Assembly (NCBI GenBank): GCA_003157945.1
Contig: PMFY01000102.1
Span: forward strand, 1 to 13,687
Origin: Acidimicrobiaceae bacterium
GTDB taxonomy: Bacteria > Actinomycetota > Acidimicrobiia > Acidimicrobiales > RAAP-2
Direction of reading: 5' to 3'
Length of the DNA: 13,687 nt
The notes under the pieces were generated by a model, which was given only the letters and a program-made list of their open reading frames with translations, made no database searches and was not told the origin of the DNA. Shown here one piece after another: positions 1 to 6,779 of this stretch (the first letter of the stretch is position 1; each line of letters opens with the position of its first letter). Position numbers and translations under genes: made by a program.

Positions 1-2
1 AC

Positions 3-152
3 CGTCCCATCGTCGGCATGCATCCCACCCGGGACCAGGCCGGGTACTGGCTGGTGGCCTCGGACGGTGGGGTCTTCTCCTTCGGTGATGCCCACTTCTA
101 CGGCTCGACCGGTGGCCAGCACCTGTCCGAGCCGGCGGTGGCGATCTCCTGA
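3..152 (+). CDS. C-terminal end of secreted repeat protein (partial)
   Basis: Only the last 49 codons are present; the 5' end lies outside the window. The peptide contains GYWLVASDGGVFSFGDA followed by HFYGSTGG and ends LSEPAVAIS before TGA. This aromatic and glycine-rich unit is the tandem repeat found in many large secreted or surface proteins of Acidimicrobiia, often behind peptidase, esterase or Ig-like domains. The catalytic or adhesive part cannot be seen, so no function is assigned. It converges on the acetyltransferase gene, with 16 bp between stop codons. Confidence 0.75.
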   Translation, partial: RPIVGMHPTRDQAGYWLVASDGGVFSFGDAHFYGSTGGQHLSEPAVAIS

Positions 153-163
153 CCGGGGCCCGG

Positions 164-180
164 CCGCCCTACCCGGGCGG
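164..180. terminator. GC hairpin between convergent genes
   Basis: CCGCCC (164-169) and GGGCGG (175-180) form a perfect 6-bp stem with a 5-nt loop, starting 12 nt after the stop of the plus-strand gene. The minus-strand stop codon (169-171) lies within it. There is no T-tract, which is usual for high-GC actinomycetes, so a bidirectional terminator is plausible but unproven. Confidence 0.35.
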
Positions 181-795
181 GAGCGCCCCGTCGGGGAGCG
201 GCCCGCCGTCGCGCATCCGCACGATCCTGGCCGGTATGCCGACGGCCACACAGCCGGCCGGCAGATCGTGGGTGACCACCGCGTGCGCCCCGACGACGGC
301 ACCGTCCCCGATGGTCACCCCCCGGGTGATCGTGGCCTTCGCCCCCACCCACACGTCGTCGCCGATGAGCACCGGCGCCGTCGACCTGCCCTGATAGAGG
401 ATCTCGATGTCGGACCGGTCGAAGGCGTGGTCGTGGTCCCGGACCGACACCAACTCGCCGAGGAGGCAGTCGGCGCCGATGACGACGCTGCGCTCGGCGG
501 CGACCGTGCAGTGGTGGCCGAACACGGTCCGGTCACCCACCACGAGCCGACCCATGCTCTCGAGCGTGAACCCGTAGTCGAGCACGCACCCGGCCCCGAA
601 GCGGACGTCCGCGTCGCGGGTGACGGCGAACCGGGCACCCGAGCGCACGTCGCAGCGCGGGCCGAAGGTCACCCGGGGATGCCGGAGCCGGGTGAACGCC
701 AGTCCGACGCGGCGTCGCAGGAACGCGCGGAGCCGGGACGCCGCTCCGAAGTCGGCGGGTACGCCGTCACCCGACCCATATCGCTCCGAAGTCAT
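169..795 (-). CDS. Hexapeptide-repeat (LbH) acyltransferase
   Basis: This 208-residue protein resembles the left-handed beta-helix O-acetyltransferases (WcaF/NodL/Maa type), which move acetyl from acetyl-CoA onto sugars or glycan precursors. Isoleucine-patch repeats run from about residue 45 to 190: VVGDRTVFG (85-93), VIGADCLLGE (105-114), LIGDDVWVGAKATI (143-156), TIGDGAVVGAHAVV (161-174) and the terminal VGIPARIVR (185-193). The RDHDHAFD stretch (119-126) supplies the usual active-site histidine region. The N-terminal 40 residues are arginine-rich and lack repeats. The start has no Shine-Dalgarno sequence but follows a leaderless-type promoter. The acceptor is unknown; the methyltransferase and other surface-glycan genes nearby suggest extracellular polysaccharide. 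It is in the same orientation as the methyltransferase, 104 bp downstream. Confidence 0.85.
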   Translation of the reverse strand: MTSERYGSGDGVPADFGAASRLRAFLRRRVGLAFTRLRHPRVTFGPRCDVRSGARFAVTRDADVRFGAGCVLDYGFTLESMGRLVVGDRTVFGHHCTVAAERSVVIGADCLLGELVSVRDHDHAFDRSDIEILYQGRSTAPVLIGDDVWVGAKATITRGVTIGDGAVVGAHAVVTHDLPAGCVAVGIPARIVRMRDGGPLPDGALPPG

Positions 796-801
796 CGCCG
801 T

Positions 802-829
802 ACCCTACCGGGGTCACCGTCCGTGTCGG
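802..829 (-). promoter_or_regulatory. Leaderless promoter of acetyltransferase gene
   Basis: On the minus strand a -10 box TAGGGT (802-807) ends 6 nt before the ATG at 795. CCGACA (824-829) lies 16 bp further upstream and matches four of six -35 consensus bases. Transcription would begin at or next to the start codon, explaining the missing ribosome binding site. Confidence 0.45.
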
Positions 830-899
830 GGTTGGAGGCGGCGGACGATCGGTCGCCCGCGGGTGTCCCGTCCACCGCGACCCGTCCGCCGCGACCCGG

Positions 900-1667
900 C
901 TACGGACCGGGGACGACCGCTTCGACGTAGACGGACTCGGGGATCCGCTCCGGGCTGTCCGGCGCCGGATCGAGACGCGACGTGCCGCCCGGCATGACCT
1001 CGGCACCGGTGAAGCCGACCGATCCGATCACCAGGACCAGTGTCTCGCCGTCCCAGGCCGACACGTGCCCGTGCTCCTGGAAGACCTCGGCGAGGGCGAG
1101 CATCCGGGTGGGTCGGCCGGGTCGGAGCTGGTCGATGGCGCCGTCCCCCCCGGCGTAGCTGCAGGCGTACAGGCCGGCGTCGGGCACCCCGACCCGCAGC
1201 ACCCCGCCCGGGGCGAGGACGGCGAAGGCGTGGCGCAGCACCGCCATGCCCTCGGCCACCGTCATGTGCTCGAGCACGTGCTCCAGGAACACGGCGTCGG
1301 CCGCGCCGTCGGGGATCGGGAGCGGACGGCGCAGGTCCCACGTGACGTCGGCCCGAGCCCCGACCAGGTCCACGTTGACCCACCCGGGCAGGTTGTTGCC
1401 ACCCGAGCCGAGGTGCAGGCGCAGCCCACCGCGCGCCGCTCGCTCGCCCGCCCGCCGCCGGGCCAGCGGAGCCGCCGCCGCGGTGGCCACCTGCTTGGCC
1501 CGCAGGCGCACCGACGGGCTCATGAAGGGGCGCAGCAGGTCCGAGAAGGGGATCGTCGAGTGACCCCCGGCCGCCGCCTGCGTGTCCAGGTACTCCTGGA
1601 GGCTGCTCGTCCCGTCGTCCGCACCGCCCGTGGCCGTCCGCCGGCCTGCGTCGTCGAAGGTCGTCAT
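900..1667 (-). CDS. SAM-dependent methyltransferase (class I)
   Basis: This 255-residue protein has a Rossmann-type SAM-binding fold of the Methyltransf_11/COG4627 kind, common in polysaccharide loci. Motif I is LHLGSGGNNLPGWVNVDL (about residues 84-101, the acidic D100 ending strand beta2). EHVLEHM (129-135) corresponds to motif II/III, and LAPGGVLRVGVPD (151-163) is the typical post-motif strand. The frame stays open to 1814, but the upstream extension is a low-complexity Arg/Pro stretch without family features, so MTTFDDAG at 1667 is preferred. No clear ribosome binding site precedes it. The gene is divergent from the CysE-like gene with 68 bp between starts, and the acetyltransferase lies downstream. 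The substrate, perhaps a sugar or lipid carrier, cannot be inferred. Confidence 0.8.
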   Translation of the reverse strand: MTTFDDAGRRTATGGADDGTSSLQEYLDTQAAAGGHSTIPFSDLLRPFMSPSVRLRAKQVATAAAAPLARRRAGERAARGGLRLHLGSGGNNLPGWVNVDLVGARADVTWDLRRPLPIPDGAADAVFLEHVLEHMTVAEGMAVLRHAFAVLAPGGVLRVGVPDAGLYACSYAGGDGAIDQLRPGRPTRMLALAEVFQEHGHVSAWDGETLVLVIGSVGFTGAEVMPGGTSRLDPAPDSPERIPESVYVEAVVPGP

Positions 1668-1735
1668 GGAGAGATTCGACCACACGAGCGCGCTCTTGGG
1701 CAATGGGCCCGACGCGGTGTGCGACACTACGGACC

Positions 1736-2266
1736 ATGGCGGTGCTCGTCCGGGACCTGCGGCACATGACGGCAGCCTGGGACGCGTCGCCCTCGCGGGT
1801 CGTGCTCGGCGCACTTGTCCGCTGGCCGCTCTACCCCCGCATCGGGGCGGTCGTCACGTACCGTGCGGCCTCGTGGTGCTGGGGGCGCGGCCTCCGCCCG
1901 CTGGCCCTCTGGCTCCAGGCGTCGTCCATCCGCTCGTCCGGCGCCGAGATCCATCCGGCGGCCCGGATCGGACCCGGCTTCGCCGTCATCCACTCCGTGG
2001 GCATCGTCGTCGGCCACGAGGTGGTCGCCGGGGACAACCTGGTCCTGTACCAGGGCGTGACCCTCGGCCACACCGGAACGGGCGAGGGACAGCCGTCGAT
2101 CGGCGACAACGTGCGGATCGGCGCCGGGGCCAAGGTGCTCGGACCCGTCACCATCGGGGACGGCGCCTGGGTGGGGGCCAACGCCGTGGTGCTCGGCGAC
2201 GTACCGGCCGGCACCGTGGCCACCGGCACGTGGCGCGGACCGACCGGGTCGTCGGCCACCGCCTGA
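1736..2266 (+). CDS. Serine acetyltransferase-like (CysE/WcaB type) protein
   Basis: This 176-residue hexapeptide transferase resembles short serine O-acetyltransferases and their polysaccharide-cluster relatives. EIHPAARIGPGFAVIHSVGI (71-90) matches the SAT segment holding the catalytic acid (E71, Asp in E. coli CysE) and histidine (H86). LYQGVTLG (104-111) and VTIGDGAWVGANAVVLGDVPAGT (about 138-160) complete the beta-helix. It lacks the long N-terminal helical domain of E. coli CysE and the GIPA ending, closing instead with GTWRGPTGSSATA. Function could be cysteine biosynthesis (L-serine to O-acetylserine) or sugar acetylation. There is no cysteine synthase beside it, while glycan-modifying genes are, so sugar acetylation is favoured. 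ATG at 1736 is chosen because the family N-terminus begins there; a -10-like GACACT (1723-1728) sits 7 nt upstream. Confidence 0.8.
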   Translation: MAVLVRDLRHMTAAWDASPSRVVLGALVRWPLYPRIGAVVTYRAASWCWGRGLRPLALWLQASSIRSSGAEIHPAARIGPGFAVIHSVGIVVGHEVVAGDNLVLYQGVTLGHTGTGEGQPSIGDNVRIGAGAKVLGPVTIGDGAWVGANAVVLGDVPAGTVATGTWRGPTGSSATA

Positions 2267-2299
2267 CCGTCGCCCGTCACGGCCCGCTCCGGGCGCGGT

Positions 2300-2320
2300 C
2301 CGGGGATGTCGGCACCCCGG
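2300..2320. terminator. Bidirectional terminator hairpin candidate
   Basis: CCGGGG (2300-2305) pairs with CCCCGG (2315-2320). The stem extends inward, after a bulged A, by TG/CA around a TCGG loop. It lies 33 nt after the CysE-like stop and 5 nt beyond the DUF4012 stop, exactly between two convergent genes. No T-run is present. Confidence 0.45.
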
Positions 2321-2325
2321 GGGGA

Positions 2326-4071
2326 TCACCAGGTGAACGTCACCGGCCGGTCGTCGGACACCCGGATGTCCTGGAACGTCCACTGCTCGGCCGGGACACG
2401 GGCGGACGGCACCAGGGTCATGGAGCCGTGGCTACCCGGAAGACGGAAGCGCACCACGACGGTGGCGGTCGCCCCCTGATGGACCACGATCGGGGCCGCC
2501 ACGAGCACCGTCGGGCCCTCGGCACCCAGCGCCGACAGCGGGCCGGACCCCGAGATCGAGATCCCCCGGGCCGCCGCCGGCAGGTTGTCGGCCACCACGC
2601 CGCTGTAGTCCCCGTAGGCCAGGGGCAGGCCGGGAAAGGGACCGGCGACGAACTGCGACTCGCCGTCCGGGGTCCGGTTGGACAGGGTGGTGGTCATCGT
2701 CAGCGCGGTGTCCGATCCGTCGGGCCGGGTGGCGAGGTGCACCGACACCGGCAGGAACTGGTCGAGCTTGTTGCCGCCCTGGTTGACCACGTTGACGGCC
2801 AGGGAGGTCGGGGTCAGGGTGCCGGCGGAACCGCTGGCCACCCAGGCGGCCTCGGCCGTCGGGTCGGACGACCACACCATCAGGTGCCGGCCCGCCACCG
2901 CGCCGGACACCGCCGAGGCGAGGCCGCGCAGATCGGTCGTCTCGCCCTGCAGCTGGCGCAGGACGTCGCCGGCGATCGTGCCCAGTGCGTCTTCGCGGGC
3001 GGCGTCGCCCGTGGCGTCGTCGGACAGTCCCGCGTACTGGTCGTGGAGCAGGTACTGCACCACGTTGGAGGCGTCGAGCGTGGTGCCACCCACCTGCACG
3101 GGGCCGGTCACGGTCATGATCTGGCGCAGACCGACCACGTCGACGGCCAGCACGCCCTGGACGTGCTGGCCGGTGCGGGCCGCCCACATCCGCGCCGCCA
3201 GGTCGGCCGTCACCGGGAACTGCGGGGTGACACCGAGGGTCCGCCAGTCCACCCCGGGCTTCAGCCAGCCCCAGTTGCGCTGGAGGTCGCCGGTGACGAC
3301 CACCTGGCCCGGGGCCAGTCCCAGGGCGCCCGACGGGCTGAGGTCACCGAGGTGGACCGTGCCGTCGGCGGCGTCGGCCGTGCCGATCTCCAGGAAGGCA
3401 CCGGACCCGGCCCGCATCTCGGCGTTGTTGCCGGCCAGCACCAGGTAGGTCTGCGGGCCCTGGAGGATGGTCGCCGTGACGGCGGACACGCCGGCCGCCG
3501 TGGCCAGCCGGCGACGGACGTCGTCGAGCTGGGACACGAACTCGTCGTGCCGGCGCGCCAGGGGCCCCACGAGCGCCTCACCCGGACCGGTGTCCACGGA
3601 GTCGAGCCGGTGGGCGGCCGTAAGCGACAGGGCGGACAGACGCCGCAGCGACTCCACCCGTTCGGGCCCGGCGCCGTGGGGCTGGTCCAGGACGTCGTGG
3701 ACCTGGCCCAGGAATTCGGCACCGACGTCGGAGACCTGTTCGGCCGCCGAGCTGAGCGACCGCGCCGACCGGAGCTGACGGCCGAGGACCGGCAGCCAGG
3801 TCGCCGGCGCCATCAGCGGTCCCGTGAGTTCGTCGTGGGCCGCCCCGAACTCGGCCGCCGCACCGTGCAGGGTCGCCACGGTCGACGAGGCCGTCAACGT
3901 GGTCGGGTCCGAGGACTGACGCACCGACTGCAGGGCATCGAGGCCGCGCTGGTCGTGGTGGTAGGCGGACAGGACGCCGGCCCCGATGAACGCGCCCCAC
4001 GCCAGGACGAGCACGACCACCCCGGCGCCGATCAGCCATCTCCTGCGTCGCCGTCGTCCGGGTTCGGTCAC
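2326..4071 (-). CDS. DUF4012 membrane-anchored protein
   Basis: This 581-residue protein starts at GTG (VTEPGRRRRRRW). An arginine cluster is followed by one transmembrane helix (about residues 12-38) and a large extracytoplasmic region. A helical, Ala/Ser-rich stretch covers about 40-200. The DUF4012 signature follows: GPQTYLVLAGNNAEMRAGSG at about 205-224, then FLEIGTADAADG. The rest is beta-rich and ends in DDRPVTFTW. DUF4012 proteins occur widely in actinomycete exopolysaccharide and cell-wall loci; their biochemical role is not established. The frame is open to 4149, but the upstream residues precede the positively charged start typical of a membrane anchor. An AGGAG lies 12 nt upstream of the chosen GTG, a long but tolerable spacing. 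It is divergent from the sortase gene. Confidence 0.8.
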   Translation of the reverse strand: MTEPGRRRRRRWLIGAGVVVLVLAWGAFIGAGVLSAYHHDQRGLDALQSVRQSSDPTTLTASSTVATLHGAAAEFGAAHDELTGPLMAPATWLPVLGRQLRSARSLSSAAEQVSDVGAEFLGQVHDVLDQPHGAGPERVESLRRLSALSLTAAHRLDSVDTGPGEALVGPLARRHDEFVSQLDDVRRRLATAAGVSAVTATILQGPQTYLVLAGNNAEMRAGSGAFLEIGTADAADGTVHLGDLSPSGALGLAPGQVVVTGDLQRNWGWLKPGVDWRTLGVTPQFPVTADLAARMWAARTGQHVQGVLAVDVVGLRQIMTVTGPVQVGGTTLDASNVVQYLLHDQYAGLSDDATGDAAREDALGTIAGDVLRQLQGETTDLRGLASAVSGAVAGRHLMVWSSDPTAEAAWVASGSAGTLTPTSLAVNVVNQGGNKLDQFLPVSVHLATRPDGSDTALTMTTTLSNRTPDGESQFVAGPFPGLPLAYGDYSGVVADNLPAAARGISISGSGPLSALGAEGPTVLVAAPIVVHQGATATVVVRFRLPGSHGSMTLVPSARVPAEQWTFQDIRVSDDRPVTFTW

Positions 4072-4190
4072 CGTGTCACTCTGCTCCTGGTGCGGGCGGC
4101 AGCGGGGGACCCCGGACGGCCGGGTGGCGACGGGCCTGCCGGCCGCCATGATCGTACCGGCGGGGTCGGCACCGACGGTGGCGCCCGGGA

Positions 4191-4214
4191 ACGGGGGTCC
4201 CGTGCCGGTAGCAT
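4191..4214 (+). promoter_or_regulatory. Sortase promoter with inverted repeat
   Basis: A -10 box TAGCAT (4209-4214) lies 6 nt before the GTG start, suggesting leaderless transcription. Just upstream is the inverted repeat ACGGG-GGT-CCCGT (4191-4203), where a regulator could contact the -18 to -30 region. No good -35 hexamer is visible. Confidence 0.4.
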
Positions 4215-4220
4215 CGCCCC

Positions 4221-5129
4221 GTGTCGTTCTCGACCCTCCGCGTGGCCGTCGGGCGCGTCATCCTGGTGGCCGGCGTGCTCGTCCTGCTGTTCATCCCCTA
4301 CCTGTTGTGGGGCACGGGGCTGATCACCGCCCGGGCCCAGGCCCAGCTGCGCCAGCAGTTCGCCGCCGCCCAGCTCCGGCATCACTCCGATGTCGGCCTG
4401 CGCTCGCGACCCCCGGTGTCGACCGCGCCGACGATCGCGCCGACCATCGCCGCGCCCGCCCCCGGCCAGCCCGTCGGCATCATCGCGATCCCGAAGATCG
4501 CCCTCCAGATGGTGGTGGTCGAGGGGACCGATGCCGAACAGCTGCGGTCGGGGCCCGGCCACTACCCCGGAACACCCCTACCCGGCGAGCAGGGCAACGT
4601 GGCCATCGCCGGCCACCGCACCACGTACCTCCACCCCTTCTACAACCTGAACGAGCTGGTGGCCGGCGACGACGTCAACATCCTCACGGTCCAGGGGTTG
4701 TTCGTCTACCAGGTGACCACCAGCCAGGCCGTCGACCCGACCGATGTCGCCGTCGTCGCCCCCACCCCGACCCCGATGCTCACCCTGACGACGTGCAACC
4801 CGCGCTACAGCGCCAGTCAGCGTCTCGTGGTCCAGGCGAAGCTGGTGAAGGACGTGCTGTCGGGCGCCACCGGTCCGACGACCCACTCCTCGACGACGAC
4901 GCACGGGAGCACCACGGCGGCCGACGACGTGACGATCCACGGCAGCTGGCTGTGGGCCATCGTGTGGGGACTGGTGGTGGCGGCGCTGGCCGTGGCGGTG
5001 TGGGCGCTCGTCCTGCGGTGGAGGGGCGGACGCCGGGTCGCCGTGGCCGTCGGCGGGACCCTGGTCTGGCTCGCCGTGGTCTACCTGTTCTTCGGCGCCG
5101 TGGCACCGCTGCTACCCGCCAGCTTCTGA
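4221..5129 (+). CDS. Sortase (class E-like) with C-terminal membrane helices
   Basis: This 302-residue transpeptidase should cleave an LPXTG/LAXTG-type signal and join the protein to the wall. The N-terminus is a membrane anchor (about residues 10-33), followed by an extracellular Pro/Ala linker. The sortase barrel begins near 84 (GIIAIPKIALQMVVVEGT). The catalytic histidine is in AGHRTT (H132), the cysteine in TLTTCNP (C192), and the arginine is R201 in SASQRLVV, so the triad is intact. The LTTCNPxxSxxQR arrangement fits class E best. After the barrel come a Thr/Ser-rich linker (216-238) and two more hydrophobic helices (about 243-265 and 273-298), which most sortases lack. The start is GTG. 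The stop faces the LPFTG gene 106 bp away, an obvious candidate substrate. Confidence 0.9.
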   Translation: MSFSTLRVAVGRVILVAGVLVLLFIPYLLWGTGLITARAQAQLRQQFAAAQLRHHSDVGLRSRPPVSTAPTIAPTIAAPAPGQPVGIIAIPKIALQMVVVEGTDAEQLRSGPGHYPGTPLPGEQGNVAIAGHRTTYLHPFYNLNELVAGDDVNILTVQGLFVYQVTTSQAVDPTDVAVVAPTPTPMLTLTTCNPRYSASQRLVVQAKLVKDVLSGATGPTTHSSTTTHGSTTAADDVTIHGSWLWAIVWGLVVAALAVAVWALVLRWRGGRRVAVAVGGTLVWLAVVYLFFGAVAPLLPASF

Positions 5130-5235
5130 CCGGCCCTCACCGACGGACGGCTACGGAGTGGCGTCCACGGACGGAACCCCGGGGCGCGCACGAACCCGCA
5201 GGAATTCCGGGAGTTCGACGCCGTGCGGTGTCGGA

Positions 5236-5559
5236 TCAGGCGGCGGAGCGGCGGCGGCGGGTCAGCACGACACCGACGACGACGGCACCGGCGCCCACGG
5301 CGGCCAGCTCACCGATGTCGGCGCCCGTGAAGGGCAGCGACGAGGAGCCGTTGACCTGGGCCGTGGTGGTGGCGTGGCTCGCCCCGTCACCCGACGAGGG
5401 CTGCGGCGGCGTGACGAGCGTGCTGCTGACGGTCGGGGGCGTGCAGCCGGCGTAGCCGGTGGTGCAGGCGGCGCCGGCCACGGCCGGCACGGCGACCAGG
5501 GACGTGAGCGCCAGGCCTGCACTGAGGGTGATCCGCTTGGTCCAGCTCATGGTCTTCAT
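5236..5559 (-). CDS. Small LPFTG-anchored cell-wall protein
   Basis: This 107-residue protein has every part of a sortase substrate. There is a signal peptide (MKTMSWTKRI, hydrophobic core, AVAGA cleavage region near 30), a short mature region, the sorting motif LPFTG at 75-79, a hydrophobic segment (about 84-99) and the basic tail RRRRSAA. The mature part would be only about 45 residues, with two cysteines (C32, C39 in CTTGYAGC) that could form a disulfide and a Thr/Ser/Pro-rich stalk. No folded domain is recognisable. ATG at 5559 follows a purine-rich Shine-Dalgarno region (GGAGGAGAGGG on the minus strand, 5564-5574). It converges with the sortase. LPFTG differs from the LAXTG usually preferred by class E enzymes, so pairing is inferred from proximity. 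Confidence 0.88.
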   Translation of the reverse strand: MKTMSWTKRITLSAGLALTSLVAVPAVAGAACTTGYAGCTPPTVSSTLVTPPQPSSGDGASHATTTAQVNGSSSLPFTGADIGELAAVGAGAVVVGVVLTRRRRSAA

Positions 5560-5594
5560 GCTGCCCTCTCCTCCGGGGGAACCCCGGGCCCGGT

Positions 5595-5611
5595 ACGGGC
5601 GGTGCGCCCGT
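5595..5611. promoter_or_regulatory. Inverted repeat upstream of LPFTG gene
   Basis: ACGGGCG-GTG-CGCCCGT is a perfect 7-bp inverted repeat 35 bp upstream of the LPFTG start codon. It could be a protein-binding site or a hairpin in the 5' leader. Its outer arms ACGGG/CCCGT match those of the inverted repeat ahead of the sortase gene, but the arm spacing differs (7 versus 3 nt). Confidence 0.35.
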
Positions 5612-5675
5612 GATCCACGAACTCCATTGTGCACGGTCAGGGTGCGGATCGCACGCCCGGTTCCCGCACTGCAAC

Positions 5676-5703
5676 CGAAGCGACACGGTGTGTAGCGAAG
5701 CGA
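5676..5703. repeat. Direct repeat CGAAGCGA, 20-bp spacing
   Basis: CGAAGCGA occurs at 5676-5683 and 5696-5703, start to start 20 bp (about two helical turns), in the 188-bp gap upstream of the LPFTG gene. Two same-face binding sites for an activator or repressor are possible. The rest of the gap holds only the two inverted repeats listed. Confidence 0.3.
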
Positions 5704-5712
5704 ACGTGTTGC

Positions 5713-5729
5713 GTGGCCGAATCGGCCAC
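5713..5729. terminator. 17-bp palindrome, terminator or operator
   Basis: GTGGCCGA-A-TCGGCCAC is a perfect palindrome beginning 18 nt past the stop of the minus-strand repeat protein gene. As RNA it would fold as GTGGCC/GGCCAC around a GAATC loop. Its position fits a terminator; with no T-tract, an operator for the next gene is equally possible. Confidence 0.35.
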
Positions 5730-5747
5730 CAGGGGGAGAATCCGCGC

Positions 5748-6140
5748 CTATGCAGGGACGATCTGACCGAAGGTGCTGCACAACCCGAAGGCCTCGATGG
5801 CCACGAACGCCGCCACGATGGCCACCACCACCGGCGTGCGCCAGCGGGGGCGGATACGGGTCATCGGCGTCGGCATGTACCAGGCCGGCAGCAGCCCGGG
5901 CGCGTCGTCCAGGTAGGTGGCGAGCGGCACGGCGTCCGCCGCGGGCGGACGTCCCGGCACGTCGGCCAGGGCCAGCGCGGTCAATTCGTCGTCGGTGAAC
6001 CCGGGGGCGGTCGACTCGGCGTCGGTCGACCCGACATCGATCCGCCCGGCATCGATCCGCCCGGCATCGGTCGGCCGCGTGCTGGTGGGGTCGGTGGCCC
6101 GGCCCCGGTCGGCTCCGGCGTCGCTGCGGCTGCGGCCCAT
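5748..6140 (-). CDS. Unknown protein with C-terminal membrane anchor
   Basis: I do not recognise this 130-residue protein. The first 50 residues are polar and disordered-looking and include four tandem five-residue units, TDAGR-IDAGR-IDVGS-TDAES (24-43). FTDDELTALALAD (48-60) looks like a short amphipathic helix. The segment PGLLPAWYMPTPM (81-93) and a basic patch (RIRPRWR, 95-101) precede one hydrophobic helix (about 103-122), which ends nearly at the C-terminus. That suggests a single-pass protein with a cytoplasmic N-terminal tail. ATG at 6140 is chosen because GGAGG ends 4 nt upstream on the minus strand; the longer frame to 6224 adds only low-complexity residues. Confidence 0.6.
   Translation of the reverse strand: MGRSRSDAGADRGRATDPTSTRPTDAGRIDAGRIDVGSTDAESTAPGFTDDELTALALADVPGRPPAADAVPLATYLDDAPGLLPAWYMPTPMTRIRPRWRTPVVVAIVAAFVAIEAFGLCSTFGQIVPA
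6013..6072. repeat. 15-bp tandem repeat, four copies, in coding region
   Basis: Four consecutive 15-bp units (6013, 6028, 6043, 6058) share the core CCCGNCATCGRTC on the plus strand. Units two to four are nearly identical, unit one more diverged. They encode the pentapeptide units of the overlapping minus-strand protein, and the length keeps frame, so copy-number change would alter only the tail length. Confidence 0.75.
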
Positions 6141-6251
6141 GCGTCCTCCGTCCCGCCGACCCCACCCGGGGCCGGTCACCCTCGTCACCACCGTACCGTC
6201 CGACGGCGCCGGACGGACCGGCACGCGCCCGGGCCGGGCGCCGGTCGACGG

Positions 6252-6779
6252 TCAGAGCAGGTGGACGCCGGACTCGAGGAGCACGATGGCCACCCCCACC
6301 AGGACGACCATGGAGACGTAGCCGATCCGCCGGGTCAACGGTCGCTCGGTCCCGCCGGCCGTCCCGATGCCGACGACGAGGAGGGCCCCCACGCCGACCA
6401 CGTCGGCCAGCACGAAGGCCACGTGGATCGACCAGAGGCCCATCCCGGCCAGGACGAAGATGATGGTGGCCGGGATGGCGGCCGTGACGATCGACCACGA
6501 GTGGCGCAGCTCCCCCCACACGTCCGAGGGCCGCAGGTTGATGTGCCCCTGGGACCGCATGGAGACGAGGCGCGACAGCGTGTGGGCGAACCAGATGGCC
6601 ACCGCACCCACGATGACCACCCCGGCGGTGGTCAGCTCCCCCGGGTTGGACTCGAACGTGAGGCCGGCGATGGCCACCAGCGTGGCGATCGTGCCGTAGA
6701 CGTAGTCGGCCAGCCAGTGGACGGCGGCCGGATGGTCACCCGGCCGGGGCGCGGCCGGACCGGCCTCCGTCTCAGCCAC
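6252..6779 (-). CDS. Multi-pass membrane protein, unknown
   Basis: This 175-residue protein has about five predicted membrane segments (roughly 24-42, 52-72, 95-113, 115-137, 149-171). A cytoplasmic-looking loop carries SRLVSMRSQGHINLRPSDVW (about 69-88). It has no enzyme motif I can name and looks like a general actinomycete integral membrane protein. The GTG start overlaps the end of the upstream membrane gene by 8 bp (stop TGA inside GTGGCTGA), so the two are almost certainly co-transcribed and translationally coupled, and may form a complex. A 111-bp gap with no gene separates it from the repeat protein downstream. Confidence 0.75.
   Translation of the reverse strand: MAETEAGPAAPRPGDHPAAVHWLADYVYGTIATLVAIAGLTFESNPGELTTAGVVIVGAVAIWFAHTLSRLVSMRSQGHINLRPSDVWGELRHSWSIVTAAIPATIIFVLAGMGLWSIHVAFVLADVVGVGALLVVGIGTAGGTERPLTRRIGYVSMVVLVGVAIVLLESGVHLL

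Noticed and set aside
67..930. 287-codon open frame on the plus strand
   Set aside because: It is antisense to the hexapeptide acetyltransferase, starts inside the real C-terminal repeat fragment in another frame, and shows no domain.
1582..4323. 913-codon open frame on the plus strand
   Set aside because: It runs antisense to the DUF4012 gene and through the CysE-like gene, is rich in Arg/Gly/His with no recognisable domain, and is a by-product of high GC at third codon positions.
5130..5235. Terminator between sortase and LPFTG genes
   Set aside because: I found only short imperfect pairings (for example CGTC/GACG near 5162-5173) and an ACGGACGG direct repeat, not enough to call a hairpin.
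6013..6072. CRISPR-like array
   Set aside because: The units are contiguous 15-mers without spacers and are in frame with a coding region.
5748..6140. Member of the pentapeptide-repeat (A[D/N]LXX) family
   Set aside because: The five-residue units have a T/I-D-A/V-G/E-R/S pattern without the central Leu/Phe needed for the right-handed beta-helix, and there are only four.
5236..6519. Single 427-residue protein ending in the LPFTG signal
   Set aside because: The signal peptide starting at 5559 and its strong ribosome site define a 107-residue protein. The upstream extension is antisense-like Arg/Gly filler crossing two other genes.
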